A stretch of 64,000 bases of DNA from Xiphias gladius (lineage: Eukaryota > Chordata > Actinopteri > Istiophoriformes > Xiphiidae), in the NCBI RefSeq assembly GCF_016859285.1, contig NC_053417.1:14318206-14382205 (forward strand), in the 5' to 3' direction. Of this stretch, positions 12,041 through 26,200 are shown in pieces. Position numbers and translations under genes: made by a program. Numbering within the stretch: position 1 is the stretch's first letter; every line of letters begins with the position of its first letter. Below the pieces are notes generated by a model. It was given only the letters and a program-made list of their open reading frames with translations. It ran no database searches and was not told the origin of the DNA.

Positions 12041-12981
12041 AACTGTTCGAGCCATTTCATTTTGAAAAAGCAACGGCCAATAGGGAAACTCTGCACTCAG
12101 CCGGCCGACCAATGGTGTAACTACATCCCTTAGTCAGTCAGTAAGCGACAGACATTTGTGTTTATAGGGCTGGCCCTGCTGTTGCTGTCCAGAGAAAAAT
12201 AATCCTTAATAACTGCACTATTTTCTCCTATTTGAGAAATGTTTGCTAAAAATTAGATTGCCCGGCTTATTTAGGAAGTTGCGGAGGCTTTTTTTTTTTT
12301 TAACTTCTCAAAATCCGTTTTGTTTAATTTCCCCTTTAAGTAGCTTTAAGTACTTGGAAGTAAATTTTTTTCTACACTTTTGTCTCTGTCTTTTTCTACA
12401 CTGTCTGACAGTATCACATATATTCTATATCAGCTTGTTCTAGCTTGAAGGTTTGATGTTTACACTGAATGGCATATTTAAACCCAAGACTCAATGTTTT
12501 TTTTTATGGCTAAATCATTCCATCAAATGGAATCACCCTACTTATTCTTGTTCATCACTTTATACACATTTCATCCTGACATATTTGGTATTTTTGGGAA
12601 GTATAACAAAGTTATGTCGGTTTGAACAATATTTGTAGTGTTTGTCCTGTTGGACAGTGGGGTAGTAGGGGTAAAAAATTAAACTATATATTTTTAAGTC
12701 ATTTTTAAAGAGGAATGTAGGAATGAATGTGCTTGTGGATGAGTAGGGAAGTGGGAAAATATAGAGAGACAGACAAATGCATTTTTTGTTTTGATCTTTT
12801 CATGAGATCTGTTGATAATAATAAGAAAAATGTAAGATAACACCAGCCTTATTCTTTAATGCCGATCGGTTGTTGGATCAAAAGAGGTGCTTTTTGGTTC
12901 CTCAGTAATTGGAAAATGAAGTAAAATTGAGTAGTCATACATAATATCATTTTACTTTGAATTTTGTAGCCCTGCTTGATC

Positions 12982-14171
12982 ATGGCCCAGTGGTTACACA
13001 TGTCCCAGCTGATCCAGTGCCTGTCAGATGAACAGGTCAACAACCTCTATCCCCCGTCCGCCTTCCCCATTGAAGTCAGACATTTTTTAGCTGAATGGAT
13101 TGAAACCCAAAGATGGTACGTATACACTATACATACACGTTTGCCTACATTAACACACAACAGTTTCACAGACACGCTTGCATATGTACTGTATATGCAT
13201 GCTGAAATTTGAGATTTTACTGAATATTGTGTGTACTGGCTCATATATGGTCTTGTGTGTGTGGGTCTATATACCCGTGTGTATGTTTACATGCACATAT
13301 TGTATATGCATGTGCATGTATGTGTGTGTTTATGTGTGTGCTCACAGGGACGACTTTGTGCCGGAAAAGGTGGAGCAGGAGAGCCAGGCTCGAGCTCTGT
13401 TGGACCAGATCATCAGCATGCTGCAGTCGATTGCTCAGCAGAATGCCAACGTGGTGGACAGGATGAAGCTGATGCAGATCAGCAGGAACATGGTAGGGGA
13501 CTGTATCACTCAGAATAGGAATTAGGACCCTACCTGGTCTCTCACAGGTTTGAGTAAGACAGTGCACTACACCTGCAGTTTGTGGTTGAGGTTGGATGCA
13601 GTTTTTTCAGGCAATTATATATAAAGCCAAGCAGCTGCCAGTGGTGGCAGCAGGTTTGAGAGTCTGAGACTACCGTGAGAACTGAAGACAGGAAGATGGA
13701 CAGGAAAATATTCTCATGAGCAATGTAAGGTTTTGTGGGGGTGTAGAAAGTGTGAGAATTGAACACAAATATGACATCAACTGAAAAAAAACACTGCTTA
13801 CTAGTAGCTGCACAGTGGTATTATAGACTGTTTTTATGGTTAAATAAGACATGTGCTTGCTTTACAGACTATGTTTCAACAGCAGCCTCTACAGTTTGGA
13901 GTGATGGTCAGAGATATCCTCAGGAAGGAGAGGGTTCTGCTCAGCACGGTAAGATCCTTATTAATACCTTATTAGTACTGTCTGTGTTAGGTTAACTATA
14001 GTACTCACCCTAATTAGCTGGGTGATTATTTTGTAGGACCTGGTGAGGCTTGATCTTGATCTCCCTTTACTTACTTTTGTTTAATTACAAATACATAGAC
14101 ACACAGGAGAAAGGCATAATTACATTGCAAGCAGTCTTATACTAATATATATATGTGTGTGTATATATATA

Positions 14172-14214
<43 letters not shown>

Positions 14215-17200
14215 TGTATACCTGATGCTTGGTAGACATTTTTCAAAGAAAACATTACATCTGTAGACTGATTTCTTAACTGCTAGGTAACCATTGGTTT
14301 TGGTTCACTTCCACAGTCCATGAAAATAAACTTTTCAGATTTTAAACTTGCCTGTTAAAGTTGTAACTTTTTAATCAAAGCATCCAGTTAACACAAACTA
14401 GTTTAAAATCTCTTCTTTGTGGTATATGTGTACATATCTATGAAGTTTTGGGGGCAAGGATGTAAAAAGTGTTAATGTAATAACTGTTTCAACAGTTTAA
14501 CCAAACAACTAATTTGATAACTGAGAATCAAACTCTGTCCCACATTTTCTCAAAGGCACAGGAGTCAGTTTTTTTAAGTTGGTCAGTACTTTTGTTTACA
14601 GACTTGCAGTTTTAAATTCTCCAATGAGCTTGTTTGTCACTTTCTGATATTTTTGGTGGAGCAGATTCTTTGCATCAGATGTCACGATACCATGTCAAAA
14701 TGGTTATACAAACATCTGGTTAAACAAAGAAGCCCAAATTGTACACTAATTCGCAAGTGGAAAATTAAACCCAGTTGACAAACTATAAGCAAACATAGAT
14801 ATTATGAAAAGGCTAATATAAATTTCAACAGCTGACTCCCAAATCCAGAGCATCCTTGAATGTGCCCACAGGAATAGTTTCTTGGCAATTTGTGCTTGCA
14901 GTTGATAATTCATCTTTTACGAAGGGCAAAGAACTATGTACTGTGAAGGATTACCTAAATTACATAAAGCAGATCTCTGGACTCACAAAATTGATTTCCA
15001 TCCTTCAGTGAAAACAGCTGCCTGAAAATCCCTGGGCTTCAGAAATGTTTGGGAATAAGATTTACACAATTTGCAGTTAATTGCAAAACCCCTAATACGG
15101 CTATTTAAGTTCAAAAACAACTTCAATATGCATCAAAAGTTGTACTCCTTCATGGAGTCATAACTCAGTCAACACACAGACATATTAGACAAATTTGAAG
15201 ATTCAGTGTCACTTACTTTTCCTGAGGATGTCTTTCTGTTTGATGTCCATTGCAGGTAAGAGATCATAAATCAACATATAAATTATAGAAAAAAGATGCT
15301 CCTTAGTCCAGAACTTGCATGGGAATAATCAAGCTTTTGAATTTTCTTCATTATCAAAGTAGTCCAGTGATAGTTGTCTGTACATCTATTTGTACCTTCA
15401 GAATAGGAACTGTTACTAGCTAATTCATCATAATTTTATTGGTGCCAGTTTGGCAATAGTTATACCAATGTAGCCCACAGTTACTTGACTCCATGGAACA
15501 TTATGCTTCATGTTTACATCCCCCAAAACCCCCAGATTATGGAAACTGTAATGATTATTACCCAAATTAGGTTGACACAAAGAATGATAATAGGAGTTAT
15601 AGAATTGGTTGGTGGACAAAGTTGTCCCCAATCTCAGTTTTGTTGATGTAATCATTGATTGTGTTGTATTATTCTGTCTTTTTTTTGTTTTTGTTTTTGT
15701 ATTACTTATACTATTTCTTCAGGCAATGTGGACTTTGACATAATGGTGGCGTGTAAAACAGCTCTTAAGCAAAATTTAAGTTTATTAAGTACTGTTCCAT
15801 GTCTGTAGCCCACACAGATCCCCAACCCTCCACAGTACCAACAGTATCCGAGTAGAGAGCCCTCGTTCCCCAACATGCAGGATGTAGATCACCTGGTTTT
15901 GAAGGTGCTGGAGGTCCAGGACATCCGACAAAAGATGCACCAGCTGCAAGAAGAGCTCAACTGGGAGAGACAGAATTATGAGGGTTTACAAGGTGAGAGA
16001 CACACACACTCACAAACAGAAGGTAGACATAGAGATTGTCCTTAGAAATGCCCTGCTTCATGTTCACCTATCTAAAACATTATGAACAGCCACGCTGCAG
16101 TACTTAGTTCCACCAAACCCTAAATAATAACCCATGTAGACTGATATTGGAGATATTGGAATAAGGTTATTTTAGTTCATCTTTGTCAAAATAAATCTCA
16201 CTTTCTATTTCAGTTCATTTTCAACTTTTTTTTCTGAGCTTTTCAACTATTTATATCTTTATTTTTAGATTTATTTATTTATTTTTGAGTTCTTTAATTT
16301 TTCTTTATTTTAGAAACTTATCTAATAGTTAGCTCAGTTTGGGGAAAGAGAGTGTGCTCGTAAACAACACTGAGAATGCTTAGTTGTAGAGCTGAAATGA
16401 TTAATTGATTAATCGATCGAGAGATAAAATGACTGCAACTATTTTGGTAATTGATTAACCATTTGCCATTTTTCATTGGCTGTCTGGGAAACTGCAATGT
16501 GATGTTTCAGCAGATTCATCAGTTGTGAAATGATTGTTAGTTTCAGCCCTATTCAGTTTTATTAAATATGACTTGTGATTTGTCTGTGTTTGGTGACCGG
16601 AAATTTAGTGACATCAAGGTTTAAATGTCAGAGAGCCAGCTGTGTAGAGTGTCAATGGACTGTATTGTTGAGATCAATTGACAAATACAGCTGTCGGTCA
16701 CTAGTGGCAGAAAGAAATCTGACACTATATCTCCGAATGGCATGACAGACAGGTAACATGTTAATACAAAACAGTGATGGTCCAAGAATGGAGCCCTAAG
16801 GTACTCCTCATGTCATCACTGCTGCTGATCTGGCTTCCTCAACTGACCCTTTTCAGACTTTTGACTTTTCAAAGCAGGAAAAGCAGTGGTGCAATTAACA
16901 ATGTTAGGGGAGTTATTTCCAGGGTCCTGGTATTGTGTATGCTCACTCAATACTGAATAATGAATACTGCTCAACTGGAAATCCCCTGCTCCTCCTACAT
17001 TCTATTAATGGATAAACAGTGTCCTCCAATTTGCAAAAATGGAAAAAGATGTGTATATAAGAATATCAACAGTGTAAATTTGAGTTTGCATTTCAGTCTG
17101 TTTCATTGTGATATTCATTAACTATTTTTCATTTTTTAAAATCTTTTATTTTTTAATGTACAGTGGAAGTTTCCTTTGTCCACATGCAGCAGAGAAAGCA

Positions 17201-20200
17201 TAATTTATATTTTTAAGGAAATGCAGCATCCTGTAGTGCACAAAGGACTCAACATATGATATTATTTGTTGTTGGAACAGGCCCAATCCAACAGAACGGA
17301 CTGGATCCCACAAAATCAGAAATCCAGAAACTCCAGAACCACATCCAGCAGCTGGAGTACAATGTGAAAGCAATGGCCACGGTGAGCTTGGCGATGGATT
17401 ATGCTGCCAGTGACGACATTAGTAGCACCTTAAAGGAATTTTTTAATATCAGTTAGTTTAGAAATTAAAGTTGTGCAATATCAAAACAGTTACAGACAAA
17501 TTTGTCAAGCTGAAAGCTGCTCTATGGCCAGAGCTTGATGTTTTTATTAGTTTGAATTATCACACTTTGCAGCTTTTATTTATCTTATTTTTATCTTATA
17601 TTTTTATTTATCTCTCCCCATCTGTCATTAAACTTAATCTTTTTGGGGTTTTTAAAATGGCAAAATGAACAATTGGTAGACAGTACCTTATCTCTCCAAA
17701 TCTCAAAGGGGTTAATTTTATACATTTTGTAGACTAAAAAACTTAATAAGCTTTATAAACTAAAACAATCTACAGATAAATTGTGCGGTTTAATGTTAAT
17801 TTGAAACAACTTGAAAATACTTCTGTAAGTGTGGATGTAAAGTATTTAATATTTCTCTGTTTGTGTACAGGATGTTTATTGACATGCACATTCTTCCCCA
17901 TGTTTGCCCATTTGCGTCATTTTAATGTGTTTGAATATTGGCTGTTGTAGAAGCGTTTCCAGCTGCTGCAGGAGTGTGTGGACTGTCTGGACCAGTGTCA
18001 GACCCGACTGCTCAGCCGGCTGAAGGCGTGGAGGTGGGAACAGCACAAGGCTGCCATCGGACACCCCTTTGACGAAAACCTCAACCCCCTGCAGACCTGG
18101 TGAGGTGCACCCCACTCCACTTATTCCCTTTTGGACTGACTACCGCTGTGTTGCATTACTTTAACCCTATTCTTGTTAAAAGCACACACCTAATTAAACA
18201 TTTCAGCTAAGCAAGACAGCTTTTGAAACCAAAATGCTTATTATACGTTGACGGAGGCATTATGTTTTCGGGTTGTCTGTCCGTGTGTCCGTCTGTCCAT
18301 CCTATTCCCGTGAAGGTGACATCTCAGGGAACGCCTTGAGAGAATTTCTTCAAATTTGGGTTCAAGGAACAACTGATTAGAATTTTGTTCAAATGTCAAA
18401 CTCACTGTGACCTCACCAAACATGTTTTTGGTTGTAACTCAAGAATTCATACGCTAATTATGACACAATTTCACATAAATTCCTAATAGGATAAAATGAT
18501 GAAGTGATGACATTTTATATCCAAAAGGTCAAAGGTCAACTTCACTGTGCTATCATAATGTTTTACAAAAACACTTTCATGGCCATTAATCAACGCCATA
18601 ACTCAGGAACAGAAGGGGAGATGGCGACCATATCTCACATTTACTCAGATACTGAATCGTGACACTAATCTTGGGTGCTCACTTTTAAACTGTTTTGATT
18701 GTATAGATCTTCTGTGCTGCTGGGTTGAAGATGTGTGTTAAGCATCCGCGTTTTGACTTCATATATTATACAAGTCTGGACAGACATGGATGTAAACGGC
18801 AAATTGACTGGTTGGCAGAGGCACAGAATAATTGTAGTTGTTAAAATCAGAGCTGACACCTGTTGGATAGTCAAGATGTACACTTAATTTTTTTCTCACT
18901 TATGAATAGAAACACAATCAAGTAAAATTAAAATATATTGAAATTGTCATGTTAGAGCTCTGTATATACTGTACTTTTTCCAAATTTATTGTTAGTATGG
19001 TTTACAGTGTATAGGACTATTGCAACCTATAATGATACATGTCAGCATATGTATAAGTCATATTCCCAGTGAAAAAGCAATCTACAATCTGAATTGCTGC
19101 TTTTTTACAAATTCTATGGCACTGAACCAAAAGAATGTCTGTTTTTTTGAGAAATGACACTGGACTGAAATGGTAATGACATAAAGACACATGGTGTAAG
19201 TGAGATGAGTGTAATTATTAGCCGTGCTAGTAGTAGTCTCTAGGGATGGCAATGTCAGTCTGTCTGTCACTCTGTCCACCACTTTGGTCCAGACTGACAT
19301 ATCTCAATGGTTACTGGATGGATTGACGTGAGGTTTTGCACAGATATTCATGGTCTCCAGAAAGGAAGCATTTGTTTTGGCTGAATAAAAGATAAGTATC
19401 CTAACACCTCTCAGTATCACAAATCCATAGTGAAGGCATTTGCATAGCCACTGTAGGATGTAAAACAAACCATGTCATCAACCCAGGGGAAAAAAGAAAA
19501 GGAAAAACTGGAACTGATTTACTCTACAAGTTGACAAGAACTGTCCAAAGGAATTTTGACACTTCTTTTGTTCTCTGTGAGGCTAGTGTGTCCCATGTGG
19601 GGAGGAAGCAATAGGTTCAACCAAATCTTCGAGCCCTCTGAAGGATGCACCTCTCTTGGCATCTTTAAGATAATGCAGTCTCTGAACCGGAACACACTTA
19701 ATTATACTACTACTTCTACTTTACTACAAAATAAAAGTAGTCAAAGTTAATTCACACTTGTATCCGAATATTTGTGCACATCAAAGTAGATTCACATTTG
19801 TACATTTCTGTGCAGAAATTCACACTCCTGGATTTCTCAAGTGAAAAACTTCATTTGTACATTTGTGGATCTGAATTTGTGAGCTTAAACATTTAGAAAA
19901 TGTATCTAGACTGTGGGCTAAGCAGCTGAATGTCTCCTCTCTAGACATGGGGTTCTACCCTCCAGCGACAGCAGCAACTTCTTTTCTGCTGCAGCTGCTG
20001 ATTTGGCTCCTGTTGCATTTTCATACTGTTTATCCTGACTTCATGTGACTGTTTTTTTTTTACTTTGTAACAATCCTGACTTTAAATGTGGCGAAGTAAA
20101 ATACTTGAGATAAACAATACCTATGAGTGAAATTAAAGATTTTTATAAACACTCAAAAATGTACAGTACACAAAAAAACGACTTTCTTACCCAGGGTAGC

Positions 20201-23200
20201 TGTAACTTGGTACGTCAAACCCTGCCAGCTACAGAAACATACGAGATCTTTACAGAACTTTTTGTTAATTGATCCTATTTTCGTTAATTATTCGTTACAA
20301 TCAACTTGTCAGATATCACGTGTTTATGATGAAAATAAAATAATTGGACTTTGAGACTGACTGAAGGGTTTCTCTGCAGGTGGGGTTTGTCAAAAAAAAA
20401 AAAAAGGTTGACATGATAAATGATTAACATGTAATTTGAGGGGGGAAAAAATTCACTGATCTTGCTGGCAATTAATGTAAAATATAAAGTCCAAATATAT
20501 AATTCCAAAGTCAATGTCTGATTTCAAATTGTGACAAATGTACATTATTGGTTTGGGAAAAAAAACAGACATTCTTAATGTACATTTCCTGCACAAAAAC
20601 ACCAACAAATTGGAAGAAAGAAAAATAATGCAAAGCAAACTGCAATGGAACAACTTCCGTAGGTTTTTTTTTTTTTAACTGACCCTGTCATGCTGTTGGT
20701 AATGCTCCGACTATTATGTTCGACATTGTGAAACTTAGAACTTAGTAACAGCAAAAGTATTACGATTATTATTTTATTTTTATTTTTATTTAGACCCAAC
20801 ATTCCCTCATGAGGGGAGAGAGAGAGAGAGAGAGAAGGGGGGGGGCATAGGTCAGAGCGAGGTTGGGTTCTTCCAAAGAACTGGAGAAATCATCTACTTA
20901 TAGATTTCTTCTTTGGCTTTTTCTGAACCTCTTCCATCTGATTTTCTAGATTCATTCATCTCCCCATCAGATCTCTAGATTTGGCCCTCTCTTCTTCCTT
21001 GTTGTCCAAAGCCTGCTTGGCGATCCTGAGAGACTCCGGGAGGCAGGACTTTTCCCTATCACACTGGAGCCTTTCCTTGTCCAGGTCTTCCTGCTCCTGG
21101 ATCAACGCTGCCCATAAGGCTGGAGGTTGCCTGCATGTACTCATCCTCCCACTAGCATCGGGACTTTTCTAGGTTTTTTTCGGCCTGGGCCAGTGCAGTT
21201 TTGACTTTGGAGGTTTCCCCAACCCATCTGGCTAGGCATGTCTCGGCATCCTTCTTCTTCTCTGTTTCAGCTTTGAGAGCTTCCTCTAGTTTTCATATTT
21301 TGAGGGCAGCATCCCAATCCATCCTCGTCTGTGTGGACAGCTCAACAACAAGGAAGGCCTTCTCCTCGTTTGCCTCAGTTATTTGATTTTTCAAGTTCTC
21401 TACCTCATTGATCAAGGAGAGTTTTTTCTTTCATGCGTGGATATCTTCTTGTCCTTCTCGCCCATGAGCTGATGCAGCTCTAATTCAGGGATTTGATGGA
21501 AGCTCTGTTTGGTCATCTCCGTGTAGACATTAGACCCCAGACTGATATTTCCAACAGGAAAATGTTGTAAATGCTGAACTGTCAAGGCCTTCTGTGATTT
21601 AGCATATATGCCAGGCTGTGTTTTGATAGTTATTGCAGGTTGGACGTGGTATTTATTCCAGGCTGGACTTCTGTAGTTAACTGTAGACTGTGTTTTGTGA
21701 GTCACTTCAGGCTGTAATTTGGCAGACTTTGCACAACGTCTGTTGGTTTCTAGTGCAGGAAATGCTTCCATTTTCACAACAGCCTGTGCTTTGCTTGTCT
21801 CTGCAGTCTGTTTCAGTTGTCACAGCTGTCTCTGCTTCAACCTTGGTTGCAGACTCTGCTTTGTTTTCTCCTCCAGACTGATTTTCCATTTTCATACCAG
21901 ACTCACATTTTGTTGTTACTTCAGGGCTTTCATGTGGTTGCCAAAGTCAGTCCGGAGACACAGTTGACTCGACAACTCGCAGACATCCTCCGAGACCAAG
22001 GCCTTTGTTTCTTGTCCTCCTCCTGTCCCTCCTTTGTGTTTTGTTTTAGTGGCCTTCTCTGGAGTGGAGGAAAATCAGTTGAATCGAGCTGCAGGCAGGA
22101 CTTAAGGTCAACCATCTCTCTGAAATTTGTAATCATCCAGGGGTTGACTGCCTGAGGCATTTGCCCAATCTCACAGGCTGCTTCCTTGATAGATTGCGGT
22201 TTCTCCTTTTCTGCTGGTTCATTGGGTGGCTGTTGTCCAACAGCCCTGTCCCTTTGACTGATAAGCTCTTGAGACTTTACCTCTGTGTTGAGGACTTCAC
22301 CCTCTTTGTACCATTGTTTGTTTCACTTCTGTCCATATTGAGAAGATTTGTGTGTCCTCTTGCTGACTGTCTTAATTTGTCTGGTAACTGAGTAAACTAA
22401 ATGCTGTATGTTCAGTCGTGGTCAGGTTCTATATGCAAAAGTTTCATAAATCAAAGACAACTTACATGTATCACAGGAAACAATGTCAGAGATCACAGGT
22501 AATAATGTCACATATCCAAGTATTAGATTCTTTTGTCATAGACTCTATTTTATTATCATGTATTGTCCCTTTTTTTTCGGTCTGGCCATAACAAGTACTA
22601 AACAGAATAAACTACCCAGCATGTGTCGGTGGAACAGACAGACAGACAAACAAATTAAACAGTACTATTTAAACCTGTGCTGTATATCTTAAATATTGTT
22701 CCATGAATTGAAATTCACCTACCTTTTCAGTAAGCTTCGGTTCTTGTTTTGTTCACAGGGTTGACAAAAGTAAGTGTATTTATCCTACCATTACACACAT
22801 CCACATCCTCACACACATATGAGACTGCACATACAAATCCATAAATATACATTTTATACTAGCAAAGAAAATGGATCCTTTTTTCACAAACTGATATAAA
22901 AATTGCAATGATGGATTCATTATAAATACAAAAGACACTTACCATCTTAATACACATTTTAAATAGATTTACAGATCACCTGAGCTGTATCTCTTTATTT
23001 TAAGTGGAGGTCTTGCCCATTCAATCTCTGGAGAAGAATGATTTCACAACTACACTGTTCAACTGCATGAACGTAAAAATTCTCATTCTCAACATTCAAC
23101 ACCGTTATACAGTAGCTGCACTACTTGATAGGCTACAGTGTATGGCTATGTACACTCCTTTGCCAGTTTTTTAGGCACTGTTAAAACTAATGCAGTCCAA

Positions 23201-26200
23201 TACAGTCCTGCAATCAAGGTTATAATATTCAAACTGTTTTAGAGAGGTGTTGATTCAACTGTATGATCATTTTGGGGGATGCAGTTTATAGTGCTTTTGA
23301 GTTGTATTGGATTACACTAAGAGGTGTTAAGTCCGTTATGTATTAGGGTTGTCTACATCATTTTTCTGTTCTCAAGAAACCAAACTGACTTTCACTCCTG
23401 AGGTAACAGTGGCTTTAAGTGTAGTACCCTTCTACATTTTGTTTACATATTCTTTTCTTGATATGCATTTCAGTTAACAAATATGCAGTGTATCTTGAAA
23501 TACAGTTGTCACTGGTGTCTAATAACTTATGCAATAACACGAAGAAATTTATAGTTTTGTGATCTGTTGAAAAGTCCTCTGTTTTGAGTAATCTTTGAAC
23601 CTCTTAGGTCTTATTTCTTCTGTTGTTTATTGAGTAGCCAGGTGTCAATTTGTTGTTGGCCATTCACTGCCAATCAATATTGTAACGTAGAGGGGGTTTG
23701 ACAGAAATAGAGACAGACTAAGAATGAGAAAAATGGGTGAAAACAGAGAGACGCTAAGCGCTGGTTATAAGTTCAGTACAAGCAGTTAAATTACTGTTTT
23801 TTATCAATTTAAGAGGCGGGGGTATTATATCAGTGTGTATCCTTTTTACAATGAGAGAGTGAGCCATGTTTTGGTGCTGCCCACTGATCAATTTGATGTT
23901 GAAAAGGTGTTTAATAGATCTCTATCATATGTCTATTTGTCTTTAGACATTTAGTTTAGATGTAGGTTTTCTTTCATAGTATTTATTTTGTGTCTCACAT
24001 TGGGAACGCCAACAGCGTGACCTCATCAGAAGCTCCTATCGCATTCTGCCAGCCAGGGTTGGCTGGAACCAATGTGTCCTGGAACTAAGTTTCCATTGTC
24101 ATGGAGGGTGGAGACTCTCCCCCAATAAAATGGCTTGACACTGCACTACCAGTCATTCAAAAACTTTCTCTCTAGAGCCAACTGTCTTTCTGGGACATTA
24201 GCTTCACCTGGCTAATACATTACAGAGTAGCAATACCCCTGCTGTAGAATCCGCCTGGAAGTCGCAACACTAACAGTCGGTTCCCGCTATCCCTTAACCA
24301 GACGAGGTTTAGCAATAACTCACACAAGCACAGTATAATGTTAGCTTCACAGCTAATAAGCCCTGTGGGTGACCATGACTGCCACTGATGTCCCCAATAA
24401 AGCAGAGGTGAAAACACAGGCGCGAGCCTGCTCTTGCAGGAATAAAATAAGCTGGGACACTCACCAGATGTGTGTTATTTGTCCTGGCCTGAAACATGCC
24501 AATTTTTCCAGAATTACTGGAGGAGTTTGCTGTCTCTTGGCACAAAAAAACGTACTGAGAGAAACATCCTGTGACAGGCAAGTCCGTGCTTCACTGTAAG
24601 CGAATGGAGAGCCACGATTTTCACAAACAGGCCTCCGGACGAGCCTGTGGTGGTTGCTCACTTCCACTGAAAAACATCCAACTTTTATCACCGGGGTGTG
24701 CTCTCCCTTCCAAGGTTGACCGTATTCGTTCCAGCCTGACAGATAAGGCATACGTGGTGGCTACACTGTCGGTCCAGGCCCTCAATCCCACGTCTCTCCT
24801 AATGGAATACCAGGCCGAGCTGGAAGAAGAGATGATGGTTTCGGATTAACGGTACCGAGCCTGTATGCCACGAGAGGTGGCACTTCCTCAATGTATAATA
24901 GACTGGCCTGTCAGCCCCCGTCTGTCACAAGCTCTAGGTGAAGCCACTCACTTTTTATGGGAGGAGATTTTTTCCCTGCTAGAGAAAAGAGCGATAAGAA
25001 TTATACCTTCCGAACACAGTCGGAGTGGTTTTTATTCAAAATATTTACTGGTTTTCGAGAAGGGGGATGTGGCATGCGTGTATTCTTAGGCCTCATAGAT
25101 CTAAACAAGCACCTCAGGAAAAACAAATTCAGGATGTTAAAGCATGCAACTCTGCTGCAATTTCATCAGTTGACCTCAAGGATTTTTATTTTCACATCCC
25201 AATAAACTGACCACACAGGAAATATCTCAGATTTGCCTTCCAAGGGAGAAGTTACCGATATCTACCCCTCCCATTCGGTCTCTCACTAAGCCCAAGAGTG
25301 TTTGTGAAATGCACCGAAGCGGCCGTGAAACCGCACTGGAGGTGGGGCGTCCGAGTAGCCATGTACATCAACAACTGGCTCACTGCAGCATCCTCCCACC
25401 GGGAGGTTACTCAAAGAAAACTTGGTGAATCTAGATTTCAAAATAAATCTGGAAAAGAGTGTTTTGCCGCTGATGGTGGTTCCAATAGGACGCTTGCACA
25501 TGAGGGGAGGGATTGTTTGAAGGGAGAGCAGTAAATGGGACCTGAGACACTCATATGCGCTCGTCTCACATAAATTACCAGGAATTGTTAGCTGTTCATC
25601 TGTCGCGGAAACATTTCCTCCCTTTCCTGAGGGAGCATCATGTGTTAGTCTGGACGTGCAACAACACAGTAGTGGCTTATATCAACAGAGGGGGGGCGAA
25701 GACCCCTTCAATTACACAAGCTGGCACGCAGACTGATTGTCTGGAGCAACAAATGTTTTCTGTCCCTGAAAGCCACCCATGTGCCGCAAATACTTAACCG
25801 TGGAGCAGATCTTTTGTCCACTGGGAACCCCCTTTATGCAGAATGAAGACTTCACCCAGATGTAGTAAGTCTAGTTTTGGAGCAGTTCGGGTGGCCCTCC
25901 ATAGACCTCTTTGCAACGTGGGAGAAAACTCAGTGGCTTCTGTTTTTCTCCCTTCATGAACTCCCTTCATGATCACTCCGTGGGGGTGAATGCACTTGCT
26001 CATCAGTGGCCTTGTGCACTTTTGAATGCATTTTCCATGTTAGCTATGATCTCCCCAACCCAAGCCAGGCTGTGGGAGGAGGGCCTGTCGATGATTCTTA
26101 TACCTTTGATTCTGGCTTTCTTACAATACATAGTAGACAAAAGGAAGGCTTTCTCAACCACCAAGTTATACCTGTCAGCTATTCTGCTTGCCATATTGGT

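Larger units (their letters stand above)
3822..12969 (+). other. Probable stat6 intron 1, repeat-rich, no coding exon seen
   Basis: About 9.1 kb lies between the putative leader exon and the first coding exon. Both strands were read. The open frames are short and show no recognisable domain. Contents include an L2-like tail, two small terminal-repeat elements, a pair of direct repeats near 6.8 and 10.8 kb, a TE-like fragment at 11.6-12.0 kb and an A-rich tract near 3,970. Confidence 0.4.

Noticed and set aside
12976-13212. The open frame continuing past the first stat6 coding exon
   Set aside because: STAT similarity stops at the TG|GTACGT donor at 13,115 and resumes at 13,348, so the extension is intron.
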